This document shows positions 1 through 7,899 of a DNA stretch of 19,889 nt, one piece after another. Made by a program: the position numbers and the translations under genes. The stretch lies in the NCBI GenBank assembly GCA_026647215.1, contig JAPKHC010000064.1:1-19889 (forward strand), written 5' to 3'. Source of the stretch: F1-120-MAGs118 sp013360535 (GTDB lineage: Bacteria; Planctomycetota; UBA1135; GCA-002686595). Under the pieces are notes generated by a model. That model was not told the origin of the DNA, made no database searches, and was given only the letters and a program-made list of their open reading frames with translations. Within the stretch, counting starts at the first letter, position 1. Every line of letters begins with the position of its first letter.

Positions 1-22
1 CCCCCCCCCCCCCCCCCCCCCC
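1..22. repeat. poly-C homopolymer at window edge
   Basis: The window opens with 22 consecutive C residues. No other run in the window comes close; the next longest noted is nine C before the sigma factor gene. A run this long exactly at the edge suggests a contig end or a sequencing artefact, such as the reverse complement of a poly-G read tail, more than a natural tract. A real tract cannot be excluded. Confidence 0.9.
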
Positions 23-110
23 AGAGGGCTCGAGGATGTCTGACGCGCCGAACGACGCCGGTCCCTTCACGTTGCGTCCGCGGCAGGAGAGTGGCCGGGC
101 GAGCCCGTCC

Positions 111-116
111 TAGCTT
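111..116 (+). promoter_or_regulatory. possible -10 element (TAGCTT) ahead of methyltransferase
   Basis: TAGCTT fits a TANNNT -10 pattern and lies 35 bases before the GTG start at 152. The same CTAGCTT string occurs just ahead of the DUF455 gene near 17391. No convincing -35 hexamer is visible at the usual spacing. This is weak and rests only on the recurrence. Confidence 0.2.
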
Positions 117-151
117 CCATCGCCTGATGCAGCCGGCGCTCCCACGCTCCC

Positions 152-982
152 GTGTTCCTCACTGACCAGCCTCCGATTCCAGTGACAGCTCCCCCGGAAC
201 TGCCTTCGAGTGGCCTGTTCGATTTCAACGCCACGACAGGCTTCGCCCGTGCGTACCTGCACACCTACTACGGAGGCGAGCCGCCGATCGACGAGCAGTT
301 GCTGTCGCGTTTTCTCGTGCGCGAGGCCGCCCGGCTGCCGCGCGGGAGGTTCCTCGAGATCGGCTGCGGACCGACGATTCACCATCTGCTGCCGATCGCC
401 CCGCACGTCGAGGAGATCCACATGCTCGATTACCTCGACGAGAATCTCGCCGAGGTGCAGCGCTGGCGGGAGGCTGCCGACGACGCCCACGATTGGCGGG
501 CCTTCACGCGCCGATGCCTGCTCGACGCTGGCCTCCCGGCATCCGGGCAAGCCGTCGAAGCCCGTGAGTCCCTGCTGCGGTCGCGCATCGTGCGACTGGG
601 CAAGTGCAACCTGATGCAAGCGACCCCGGCCAACGACCGCCAGGCCTATGCGGCGGTCGGGTGCTTCTACTGCGCCGAGGAGGTCGGCATCAGCCCGGCG
701 GCGTGGGAGGAAGTCGTCAGCCGTGTATCGGACTACGTGGCGCCGGGCGGCACGTTGATGATGGCAGCCCTCGCGAACATGAGCTCGTACGCGGTCGAGG
801 ACGCGACCGGCCGGATCACGCAGTATCCCTGTGCGTGCATCACGGAGGACGACCTGCGCTCCCTGTTGCCGCGACTCGGATTCCCGGCTGAAGGCCTGCG
901 GCTCGAGTCCCACGAGATCGACCATCCGGACGTGGGAGTCACTGCCACGCTGATGCTCGCCGCGAGGAAGGGGCCCGGGTGA
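152..982 (+). CDS. NNMT/PNMT/TEMT-like SAM-dependent N-methyltransferase
   Basis: This 276-residue protein is predicted to be a cytoplasmic SAM-dependent methyltransferase. SAM motif I is visible as FLEIGCGPTIHHLL (residues 67-80), followed by the ribose-binding segment MLDYLDENL (91-99). Both closely match the nicotinamide/phenylethanolamine/indolethylamine N-methyltransferase family, including the GPT after the glycine loop and the DY pair. An N-terminal FARAYLHTYYG segment resembles the substrate-lid YLxxYY region of that family. A later PGGTLMMAAL strand matches its conserved post-motif segment. Family members methylate small amines, pyridines or thioethers; the substrate here is unknown. 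The only in-frame starts are GTG at 152 and GTG at 182, because a TGA at 125 closes the frame. I took 152; there is no Shine-Dalgarno. The stop overlaps the start of the decarboxylase gene in a GTGA, so the two are probably co-translated. Confidence 0.85.
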   Translation: MFLTDQPPIPVTAPPELPSSGLFDFNATTGFARAYLHTYYGGEPPIDEQLLSRFLVREAARLPRGRFLEIGCGPTIHHLLPIAPHVEEIHMLDYLDENLAEVQRWREAADDAHDWRAFTRRCLLDAGLPASGQAVEARESLLRSRIVRLGKCNLMQATPANDRQAYAAVGCFYCAEEVGISPAAWEEVVSRVSDYVAPGGTLMMAALANMSSYAVEDATGRITQYPCACITEDDLRSLLPRLGFPAEGLRLESHEIDHPDVGVTATLMLAARKGPG

Positions 983-2439
983 GCACGGACTCGAGAGCGG
1001 AGGAGTTCCTGACCGTCGAGCGGCTCCGCGCCGCGGCGCTCCACGCGCTTGCGATGGTGCCGGAGGCCCGCACGCCCCTCGTCGTGCTCGACCGCCGCGC
1101 TCTCGCGGTCCAGGTCGCGCTCTGGCGAGAGTGCCTGCCGGATGTGGAGCCGTTCTACGCCATCAAGGCCAACAACCACCGGGTCGTGCTCGAGGAACTG
1201 AGTCGGCTGGGGCTCGGTTTCGACGCGGCGACCGGTGGCGAGCTGGACCTGCTTCGCCCGCTGGGGCTCGCGCCCGAGCGTCTGTTGGCGACTCACCCGA
1301 TCCGGGACGCGGCCGACCTGCGTGCCGTGGCCCGTGACCGGCCCGCGGTGCTGGTCGTGCAGGACGCGAGCGAACTCCGGAAGCTGCGTGCGGCTGGAGT
1401 GCCGAGCCGCGACTACGCCCCGACGATCCTGGTGCGCGTTGCACTGCCCTTCTCCAATCTCAACAAGTTCGGCGTGCGCGTGCTGCTGCCCGACCTCGCC
1501 CCGGGGCGGACGACCTGGAGCATCCACGAGCGCGCCGTGCTCGACGTCATCGACGCGGCTCGCGAGGTCGAGCGCGAGGTCGGAGTCCGCTTCGCCGGGT
1601 TCGGGCTCGCGGGGCACGTCGGGACCAACTGCCACAACGCCGAGCACTTCCGGGTCATGCTGGCGCTGTTCCGGCTGCTGCACGAGCTGTGCCAGCGAGC
1701 CGGCGTGCAACTGGCGACCTTCGACCTTGGTGGCGGCTTCTGTGACCAGACCACCGCGCGCGCCCACGGCACGAGCCAGTCCGCCGTGCTGCAGGAGATC
1801 GGGCAGGCCACGGCGCAGCTTCGCGAGCACTGCCCCGGCGTGCGCCTCGTCGCCGAACCGGGGCGCTTCTTCGTCGCCGATGCGGCTGCCATAGTGGCCA
1901 CGGTGAAGTCCGTTCAGTCGCTCACTTGGCGGACGGACCACGTGGGCAACCACGTCCCCCTGAAGCACCTCGAGGTCCACATCGACGACGGCATCTACGG
2001 CACGTTGATGGGGCAGGCGCACGACGACAAGGTCTGGGACGTGCAGGTGCTCCGGCCGGCCCTCGCTGCGCACCACCCGCCCGCCTCGACGATCCCGGCG
2101 CACATCTGGGGCGCGACCTGCGACAGCTACGACCGCATCCACGGACTGCGGGAGCTTCCCTCCGACCTCGGCGTCGGCGATCGCCTGTTCGTTCCCGCGG
2201 CCGGCGCCTACTCGCTCACGACGGCCACGCGCTTCAACCAGGCCGCGCAACCCTGCGTGTGGGCCTTCGGTGAAGACCCTGAAGCCCCGGAAACGGGCAC
2301 TCTGTTCGATACCGACGGCGCCTCGCTGTTTCGGACCATTCGACCTGAGCGGACGCACGCCTCGGCCGCGAGCGGGGTGTCACCGAAGAACCGCGTCGTT
2401 CCTCCTGCGGCGCCCGAGCTTGGCGCCGTCGAGCGCTAG
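979..2439 (+). CDS. PLP-dependent ornithine/basic amino acid decarboxylase (fold type III)
   Basis: A 486-residue Orn/DAP/Arg decarboxylase-2 family protein with an alanine-racemase-like barrel and C-terminal beta domain. Visible landmarks are the PLP lysine K63 in YAIKAN, HVGTN in the helix that stacks on the cofactor, the phosphate-binding loop DLGGGF (249-254), EPGR (293-296), the active-site cysteine C381 in WGATCDSYD, and GAYS near the C terminus. The segments DDGIYG (D337) and CD (D382) match the two acidic residues that hold the distal amine of ornithine in animal ornithine decarboxylase, so a diamino acid substrate is likely (inference from the family). CO2 release would give a diamine such as putrescine or cadaverine. 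The gene starts with GTG inside the stop codon of the methyltransferase gene. This suggests the amine made here is the methyltransferase substrate. The last ~40 residues are a non-conserved tail. Confidence 0.88.
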   Translation: MSTDSRAEEFLTVERLRAAALHALAMVPEARTPLVVLDRRALAVQVALWRECLPDVEPFYAIKANNHRVVLEELSRLGLGFDAATGGELDLLRPLGLAPERLLATHPIRDAADLRAVARDRPAVLVVQDASELRKLRAAGVPSRDYAPTILVRVALPFSNLNKFGVRVLLPDLAPGRTTWSIHERAVLDVIDAAREVEREVGVRFAGFGLAGHVGTNCHNAEHFRVMLALFRLLHELCQRAGVQLATFDLGGGFCDQTTARAHGTSQSAVLQEIGQATAQLREHCPGVRLVAEPGRFFVADAAAIVATVKSVQSLTWRTDHVGNHVPLKHLEVHIDDGIYGTLMGQAHDDKVWDVQVLRPALAAHHPPASTIPAHIWGATCDSYDRIHGLRELPSDLGVGDRLFVPAAGAYSLTTATRFNQAAQPCVWAFGEDPEAPETGTLFDTDGASLFRTIRPERTHASAASGVSPKNRVVPPAAPELGAVER

Positions 2440-2524
2440 ACTGTGCAGCGGCGTCCGATCCGTCGCGGCCGGCGGCACCCGAAGCGGAGTCTCGAACCAG
2501 CACCGATCCGCGGTCGGTAGTCCA

Positions 2525-2540
2525 GAATTCGTTCGAATTC
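2525..2540. repeat. short inverted repeat GAATTCG-TT-CGAATTC
   Basis: A perfect 7-bp inverted repeat with a 2-base spacer lies in the 218-base gap between the decarboxylase stop and the sigma factor start. The gap is otherwise without a supportable gene. The repeat is AT-richer than its surroundings and sits about 118 bases before the sigma start, so it could be an operator. A TTCCAAGGAA near-palindrome directly follows it. No regulator is identified. Confidence 0.4.
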
Positions 2541-2646
2541 CAAGGAATCCGCTTCCCAGTCCGCGGATGCCCGTCGCCACCACCCTGTACCAAAGGGGGC
2601 TGCCCGGAGAACCCCGGCCGAGCTCGCAACTCCCGGGGCCTGGGCG

Positions 2647-2667
2647 CCCCCCCCCTCATGCCCCCCC
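2647..2667 (+). repeat. C-tracts flanking the sigma factor start codon
   Basis: Nine consecutive C (2647-2655) stand where a Shine-Dalgarno would be. Seven consecutive C (2661-2667) directly follow the ATG at 2658-2660. Slippage in the second tract would shift the reading frame within three codons of the start, so on/off switching is conceivable. The tract lengths are seen directly; switching is inference. Confidence 0.6.
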
Positions 2668-3200
2668 AAGACCAACCCGAGCGTCAGCCTTTGGACCACA
2701 GCACCGCGGAGCTGTACCACGAGCTGCGCAAGATGGCCCAGAGGCTGCTGCGATCGGACGGTGGGCGTCGGACGCTGGACCCGACCGACGTGGTGCACGA
2801 GGTCTTCGTGCGCCTGTCGCGCGGAGAGCCGCTCGACGGGCTCGCCCGCGCGTCGTTCCTGTCGCTGGCCGCGACCGCCATGCGCCACGTGCTGGTCGAC
2901 GAGGCCAAGCGCCGCCGTGCTCTCAAGCGCGGCCGAGACTTCGAGGCCGTCGCCCTGTCCTCGGTGCACTTGCGCGTCGATGAACCTGAACTCGACGTGC
3001 TCGACTTGGATGCCGCGCTCGCGAAGCTCAAACAGCTCGACGAGCGCCAAGCCCGCATCGTCGAGTTGCGCTTCTTCGCAGGCCTCAGCGGCGAGCAGGT
3101 CGCCGCACTGCTCGGGCTGACGCGTCGCACCGTGACCAACGAGTGGGCCATGGCGCGCGCCTGGCTCAAGCGCGAGCTCGGTCGCGGCCAGCGCGAGTGA
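2658..3200 (+). CDS. ECF RNA polymerase sigma factor, TIGR02999-like
   Basis: A 180-residue two-domain sigma factor. Region 2 covers roughly residues 15-85 and includes DPTDVVHEVFVRLSRG and the MRHVLVDEAKRRRALKRG stretch, which would contact the -10 element. Region 4 covers roughly 115-175 and contains the helix-turn-helix LSGEQVAALLGLTRRTVTNEW. This layout and length match the TIGR02999 group (sigma70-ECF of the type abundant in Planctomycetota and Acidobacteriota). In that group the gene is often followed by a Ser/Thr kinase gene. Here none follows: the 250 bases after the stop hold only a weak 63-codon frame (3204-3395), and then a secreted protein gene. The ATG at 2658 is embedded between two C-tracts and has no Shine-Dalgarno. 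Its targets are unknown; the downstream exported protein is a natural candidate. Confidence 0.88.
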   Translation: MPPQDQPERQPLDHSTAELYHELRKMAQRLLRSDGGRRTLDPTDVVHEVFVRLSRGEPLDGLARASFLSLAATAMRHVLVDEAKRRRALKRGRDFEAVALSSVHLRVDEPELDVLDLDAALAKLKQLDERQARIVELRFFAGLSGEQVAALLGLTRRTVTNEWAMARAWLKRELGRGQRE

Positions 3201-3450
3201 ACGATGGCGATCGAAAGCAACGGGGTCGAGGAGGAGTCCGCGTGCTGGCACGTTCCGCGTCCGGCAGGCCTCTGGTGTTCGCTTCGAGGGCTGGTCTCGA
3301 CCCATCCTCATCGGTCTCAAGCGCCATCGCCCCACGTCTGCGTCCAATTGACTGTCGCCCGCTGCGTCCCACCAGCCTCGAGCTCAGATGGCTAGCGGCG
3401 CGCGCTCCTCACACGATGACCTCCCCATCGACACCAACTAGAAAGACCTC

Positions 3451-5733
3451 ATGAAAACCGCAGCGCTCCTGAACGTTTCCAGCATCGCACGATGGCTCCT
3501 GCTCCTCGCTCCGATCGGAAGCGCGGCGGCCCAGAGCACCATTGCCGTACCCCAGGACTTCGCCACGATTCAGCAGGCCATCAACGCCGCCCTGCCTGGG
3601 GCTACGGTCTTGGTCAGCGCTGGAACGTACAACGAGTCCATTGACCTGCTCGGCAAGGCCATCACGGTCCGCGGAGAGTCCGAGGTTACGACGATCATCG
3701 ACGGCACCTCCCTAAACTCCAGTGTGGTCCGATTTCGCAGCAACGAATCCAACTCCACGGTATTGGAGAACTTCACGATCCAGAACGGAAGTGGGTCCGC
3801 CGCCGCCCAGGGACCCGCTGGGGCACTCTACGGGGGGGGCATTCTCTGCGACGGGGCTTCTCCGGTCATCCGGCAGTGTATCATACGAAACAACTCGATA
3901 CCAATCGCCGGCAATTCCCGTGGTGGCGGGATTGCGATTCTCAATGCAGCCAATATCCGCATCGAAAGCTGCCGGATTGAACTGAATTCGACGCAGTTCT
4001 CCGGGGGTGGAATGCTTATCAATGGGTCGACAGCTGTGGTTCTCAATACTGACATTGTGGGGAATGCGGCGTTCTCGAGCACGACGTCCTACGGCACAAG
4101 TGGCGGCGGAATGTCAGTGGGATACAGCAGCACCGTCCAGATGACGGGATGCCTCATCGAAGGAAACAGCGCCTCCTCGAATCACAATAGCGTCTCGTCG
4201 ACTGGCGGTGGGCTGCATGTGTGGCTATCCAGCAACATCACTCTGAGCTCCTGTGTGATTGGCGGCAACTTCGCGCGGCATTATGGTGGCGGTCTCTGGA
4301 TCAATGGCGGCACGTTCGCGATCTCGGACTCGACCATCGACAACAATGCCGCGAAGAAAGGCGGCGGACTCAGCACGTCCGGTTCGGGAACGGTCGTTCG
4401 CACGGTGATCTCGAGGAACAGCACCAACAGTCCAGGGAGCACGGGCGCGCTGTCGGCAAACTACGGAAATGGTGGTGGCGTGGCGCTGGGTGGTGCAGGC
4501 ACAATCTCGTTCAACGACTGCAGCCTCGTTGCGAACCAAGCAAGCCACTCGGGCGGCGCGATCAGCGCCTGCCGTCAATGCTCCGGTGGCAGTCTCAACT
4601 ACTCCGGCTGGAACGGAGGCACTCCGAACGTGACCGTTTCGAATTCTATCATCTGGGACAACGGCGGCGGATTCAGCTTCATTGACGCCAATCCTCTGTA
4701 CACGACGTTTCGGTTCTCTGATGTGCAGGGAACCGGCATCTGGGCTGGCATAGGCAACATCAATGCGGATCCGATATTCTGGCGAAAGGAAGTTCAGGAC
4801 TACCGCCTCACGCCTGGTTCTCCCTGCATCGACTCGGGAGATCCGGCCTTTCCCAGCGACCCCGACGGGTCGCCCACCGACATGGGCGCGTCGGATGTCA
4901 TGGCCTTGGACTACGTGGACACCTCTAGCGGAACCCGGTACTTGGCCTCTGCAGGGCTCCTGGACATTCCAGCTGCTCGGGCTTTCGCCACGGCAGTGGG
5001 CGGTCACTTGATCTCGATCGGTTCAGCTTCCGAGCAGTCCTGGATCACAGGCCAGTTCGGCCTCGCGCACATGTGGATCGGCCTGAGTGACGAGGCAATG
5101 GAGGGGCAGTTCCTCTGGGACAACGGCGAGCCTCTGGCGTACTCGAACTGGGCAACAGGCGAGCCCAACAACGGCGGCGGCAACCAGGACCACGTTCTCC
5201 TCAACTTCGACCCCGTGGCCTACGCCGGACGTTGGAATGATCAACCGTCGACGGCGCTGGCGCACGCGCTGGTCGAGATCCCGCCGCTTTGCACTCCCCC
5301 CCTCGCCTACTGCACGGCCGGAACGACCACGAATGGTTGCGACCCGCTGCTCTCAGCCACCGGCACTCCGAGCGCTACAGCGAATTCGGGCTTCACGCTC
5401 TCGGTTTCAGGAGTCGAAGGCCAGCGCCAAGGCCTGGTTTTCTACAGCGTCAGTGGCCGCAAGCAGGGTGTCTGGACCAATGGCAGCACCAGCTTCTTGT
5501 GTGTCAAGGCGCCGACCCAGCGCATGACCGGGCAGACCTCGGGCGGCACGAACAACTCCTGCGACGGCAGCTTCTCGATCGACTGGCTCGCGTGGATCGC
5601 CACACGCCCGACCGCGGTTGGGCAGCCGCTGACGCCTGGACAACTCGTCCAGGCTCAGTGTTGGTTCCGGGACCCGTCGGCTCCAGGCACCACGAATCTC
5701 TCGCAAGGTGTCGAGTGGCAGCTCTGCCCCTGA
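3451..5733 (+). CDS. secreted beta-helix protein with C-type-lectin-like domain
   Basis: A 760-residue predicted exported protein. Residues 1-27 form a signal peptide (basic start, WLLLLAPIG core, cleavage after AAA). Residues ~30-480 are a right-handed parallel beta-helix, opening with the DFATIQQAINAA segment typical of such proteins and followed by many repeated Asn/Ser/Gly-rich coils (GGGI, NNS, GGGL). Residues ~487-608 are a C-type-lectin-like domain: WIGLSDE near 542, EPNN at 571-574 (calcium/sugar-type EPN) and WND at 595-597. The usual disulphide cysteines are absent. Residues ~610-760 are a cysteine-containing C-terminal module (NGCDPLL, CWFRD, EWQLCP end) that I associate with secreted proteins of Planctomycetota. 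Base composition is less GC-rich between about 3670 and 4780, at least partly because of Asn/Ser codons. Likely role: surface or secreted carbohydrate binding or adhesion (inference). Confidence 0.85.
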   Translation: MKTAALLNVSSIARWLLLLAPIGSAAAQSTIAVPQDFATIQQAINAALPGATVLVSAGTYNESIDLLGKAITVRGESEVTTIIDGTSLNSSVVRFRSNESNSTVLENFTIQNGSGSAAAQGPAGALYGGGILCDGASPVIRQCIIRNNSIPIAGNSRGGGIAILNAANIRIESCRIELNSTQFSGGGMLINGSTAVVLNTDIVGNAAFSSTTSYGTSGGGMSVGYSSTVQMTGCLIEGNSASSNHNSVSSTGGGLHVWLSSNITLSSCVIGGNFARHYGGGLWINGGTFAISDSTIDNNAAKKGGGLSTSGSGTVVRTVISRNSTNSPGSTGALSANYGNGGGVALGGAGTISFNDCSLVANQASHSGGAISACRQCSGGSLNYSGWNGGTPNVTVSNSIIWDNGGGFSFIDANPLYTTFRFSDVQGTGIWAGIGNINADPIFWRKEVQDYRLTPGSPCIDSGDPAFPSDPDGSPTDMGASDVMALDYVDTSSGTRYLASAGLLDIPAARAFATAVGGHLISIGSASEQSWITGQFGLAHMWIGLSDEAMEGQFLWDNGEPLAYSNWATGEPNNGGGNQDHVLLNFDPVAYAGRWNDQPSTALAHALVEIPPLCTPPLAYCTAGTTTNGCDPLLSATGTPSATANSGFTLSVSGVEGQRQGLVFYSVSGRKQGVWTNGSTSFLCVKAPTQRMTGQTSGGTNNSCDGSFSIDWLAWIATRPTAVGQPLTPGQLVQAQCWFRDPSAPGTTNLSQGVEWQLCP

Positions 5734-5793
5734 CATGAAGCTCCTGAGTGTTTGGCGAAGCACACGGCCCCGACCTGGGATCCGGAGCGATGC

Positions 5794-5814
5794 GAGATGG
5801 GTTCTACCCATCTC
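5794..5814. terminator. stem-loop after beta-helix gene
   Basis: A perfect 9-bp stem (GAGATGGGT / ACCCATCTC) with a 3-base TCT loop begins 61 bases after the stop codon at 5733. No T-run follows, so this is a factor-independent terminator only in shape. It could equally be a 3'-end stabilising hairpin. Confidence 0.45.
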
Positions 5815-5954
5815 ATGATGAATCGGATGATGAAGCACAGGGAGTTCGTTGAGGAGCCGATGTCGCAACAGCATGAACGCACGTCACGCATAGCAATGGG
5901 CGGTGGGATGGCGATTCCAAGCGGCGGGCCGGCGCGGAGCCACGGAACGAGATC

Positions 5955-6323
5955 ATGCTGGGTCAGCTTGTGACAGTAGGACCGGCTCTCTTGAACGGGG
6001 GGCTATTTCTGGGCAGCGCCGCGCTCGGCGCTGCGGGGGACATCATGATCTTCCGCTGGGCCAAGGGCGGACCGTCCGGCTGGTTGCCAGCCGGCGTCGC
6101 GCTCTCGGCTCTCGGGCTGATGCTCATGGGCGTTGCATTCAGGCGGAGCACGGCGTCGTTCACCGTTTGCGTCCTGCTGCTGGTGGCGGTTCACGTGCTG
6201 ATCGATGTCCTCTGGGACGTCGGCTTCTCCGGTGCGCGGTTGTCGACGTTGGAGTGGGCCGGGGTAGCCTGCGCGGCGCTGTCGGTCGTGCTTCTGCACT
6301 TCGGGAACGACAGGGTGGAGTAG
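5955..6323 (+). CDS. small four-helix membrane protein, DMT/SMR-like
   Basis: A 122-residue hydrophobic protein with four predicted membrane segments at about residues 9-29, 43-60, 68-88 and 97-116. Length and topology match the small drug/metabolite transporter superfamily (SMR and ArnE/ArnF-like half transporters). The first helix ends in GDIMIFRWA, which resembles the start of DMT half-repeats. The conserved membrane Glu of EmrE-type SMR pumps is not seen in helix 1, so a drug-antiport role is unlikely. A lipid-carrier flippase-like or orphan role is possible. Such proteins normally work as dimers. The ATG at 5955 has only a weak purine stretch ahead of it. The stop codon lies in the left arm of a stem-loop. 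The gene stands alone between the beta-helix gene and the convergent M16 operon. Confidence 0.65.
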   Translation: MLGQLVTVGPALLNGGLFLGSAALGAAGDIMIFRWAKGGPSGWLPAGVALSALGLMLMGVAFRRSTASFTVCVLLLVAVHVLIDVLWDVGFSGARLSTLEWAGVACAALSVVLLHFGNDRVE

Positions 6324-6384
6324 TCCCGGACTGGGAACGGCGATTCGAGAAGAACGCTCCCCTGCGTGTTCTCTGTGGGACTAC
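6320..6384. terminator. imperfect extended stem-loop between DMT-like gene and M16 operon
   Basis: GTAGTCCC (6320-6327, containing the TAG stop) pairs with GGGACTAC (6377-6384). Inside it, GAGAAGAACGC pairs imperfectly with GCGTGTTCTC around a short TCCCCT loop. It lies between two convergent transcription units, so it could end the + strand transcript. There is no T-run. The rest of the gap up to 6564 shows no supportable gene. Confidence 0.4.
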
Positions 6385-6564
6385 GTGCGAATCCTCCGGC
6401 GCCGGGAAGCAGGCACATGTGACGCTGAAGCTGGTCGCTTGGGCTCCGGAGGCGGGAATCCGGGAGTGGGAGTGGAGGTCCGGTGGATTCTGGGAGTGCC
6501 GTCGGGGCGACGCTCGTCCGTGCGAAGAACCGTGAGCGCCGGCGGGGTGTGAACGGGCGAAGGA

Positions 6565-7899
6565 TCAGGCGGTCGGGAGCGGGGCGCCGTCGATGTCGAG
6601 GAGCGTGAAGGGGGCGAGGGAGGAGAGCTGGCGGGCGTCGCCGACGGCGAGCACGATCAGCGACGACGGACGCAAGTGGCGTTGGGCGAGCGAGGCGAGG
6701 CCGGTGGGGCCGAGCTCGACGAGCTGGCGCAGGCGCAGCAGCGGGTAGTCGTCGGGCCAGCCGAAGAGTTGCAGGCGGCGCACGAAGGCGAGGCGCGAGG
6801 CGGGCGTCTCGAACTGGCGCGCGAGGGCCTGTTCGAGCGAGTCGCGGGTGAAGTCGACCTCGGTCTGCGTGGGGCCGGTGAGGTACTGCTCGAGCAGCGT
6901 GCGCACGGTCGTGATCGAGTCGGCGGTGTGCTGCGCGTGCACGGCGGCGCCGACGGTGAAGGGCGCGGGCCAGGGCGCGAGCTCGAAGTCGGAGCGCGCG
7001 CCGTAGGTGTAGCCCTTCTTCTCGCGCAGCTCGAGGTTGATGCGGCTCGTGAACACACCGCCGAGCGGGTAGTTGAGCGCGGAGAGCGCGAGCGTGTCGG
7101 CGTGCGTCGCGGCGACGGACAGGTGGCCCAGGCGCAGCTCGGTCTGGGGCGCATCGGGCCGGTCGACGACGTACAGCCCGGGAGCCGCGGGAGCGGAAAC
7201 GGGCGGAATGCGCGGCGGCGCGAGCGGCTCGAGGCGCGCGCGGAGCTCGTCGGGCGTCCAGCGGCCGACTACGGCGAGCTCGGCGCAACGCGGATCGAGG
7301 CAGCGGGAGTGGAACTGCCGCAGGCGCGCCTCGTCGAAGGAGTGCACGGTCGTTTCGGTGCCGAGTGCGGAGCGGCCGAGCGGAGAGCTCGCGCCGTGCA
7401 CGAGCCGATCCCAGACGTTGTGCGCGACGCGCGCGGCCTCGTCACCGCGCGTCGCGATCGAAGCGAGGCGCAGCTTGCGGACGCGCTCGAGCGACTCGGC
7501 GTCGAAACGCGGTTCGAGCAGCACGTCGGCGAGGATCTCGAGCGCGGGCTCGAGGTGCCGGTCGAGCACGCGCAGCGAAAGCACGAGTGACGTGTCGTCG
7601 GTGCCCGCGCGCAGGTCCGCGCCGAGGAAATCGAGCGCGTCGAGCAGCTCGAGCGTCGAGTGCCGGCGCGTGCCTTCGGTGAGCGCGCGGGCGACGAAGG
7701 AGGCGAGGCCCTGCTCTTCCGGCGCTTCCGCGGCGCGACCACCGGGCAGCACGAGCTCGATCAGGGTCTCCGGGGTGGCGCTCCATTGCGAGCTCGCGAC
7801 ACGCAGGCCGTTGGAGAGCGTCGTGCGCTCGATGCGCGGCAGTCGCGGACTCAGCGGCCCCGAGCGGGCCGGAGCCTTGGTGCGGTCGACGGGGCTCAC
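6565..7899 (-). CDS. M16 family peptidase-like protein, non-catalytic subunit
   Basis: A 444-residue protein with the two-domain M16 (pitrilysin/insulinase-like) fold. It lacks the zinc motif HxxEH: the matching region reads GLASFVARALTEGT, the usual form in non-catalytic M16 partners. The C-terminal half keeps SRINLELREKKGYTYGA (around residues 282-300, with R292, Y297 and Y299). This is the Arg/Tyr region that, in heterodimeric bacterial M16 enzymes, helps hold the substrate backbone for the catalytic partner. No signal peptide is visible, so the complex is probably cytoplasmic. The GTG start overlaps the stop of the upstream catalytic gene in a GTGA, which suggests equal production of the two subunits. 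The expected role is one half of a processing peptidase or oligopeptide-degrading heterodimer. Confidence 0.88.
   Translation of the reverse strand: MSPVDRTKAPARSGPLSPRLPRIERTTLSNGLRVASSQWSATPETLIELVLPGGRAAEAPEEQGLASFVARALTEGTRRHSTLELLDALDFLGADLRAGTDDTSLVLSLRVLDRHLEPALEILADVLLEPRFDAESLERVRKLRLASIATRGDEAARVAHNVWDRLVHGASSPLGRSALGTETTVHSFDEARLRQFHSRCLDPRCAELAVVGRWTPDELRARLEPLAPPRIPPVSAPAAPGLYVVDRPDAPQTELRLGHLSVAATHADTLALSALNYPLGGVFTSRINLELREKKGYTYGARSDFELAPWPAPFTVGAAVHAQHTADSITTVRTLLEQYLTGPTQTEVDFTRDSLEQALARQFETPASRLAFVRRLQLFGWPDDYPLLRLRQLVELGPTGLASLAQRHLRPSSLIVLAVGDARQLSSLAPFTLLDIDGAPLPTA

Noticed and set aside
36..113. 25-codon frame starting ATG at 36 ahead of the methyltransferase
   Set aside because: GAGG touches the ATG with no spacing, the peptide shows no recognisable feature, and the frame is short and near a contig-edge artefact.
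733..2358. 541-codon minus-strand frame through the decarboxylase gene
   Set aside because: Its translation is Arg/Gly/His-rich low-complexity text typical of antisense frames in high-GC genes, whereas the opposite strand has clear catalytic motifs.
3204..3395. 63-codon frame three bases after the sigma factor stop
   Set aside because: The first dozen residues look plausible, but the remainder is Pro/His/Cys-rich with no domain pattern; perhaps a decayed gene, but it cannot be supported.
5818..5973. Met-rich small frame before the DMT-like gene, with ATGATGAA repeated at 5815 and 5827
   Set aside because: There is no Shine-Dalgarno, it overlaps the membrane protein start, and the composition is uninformative; the short direct repeat is likely chance.
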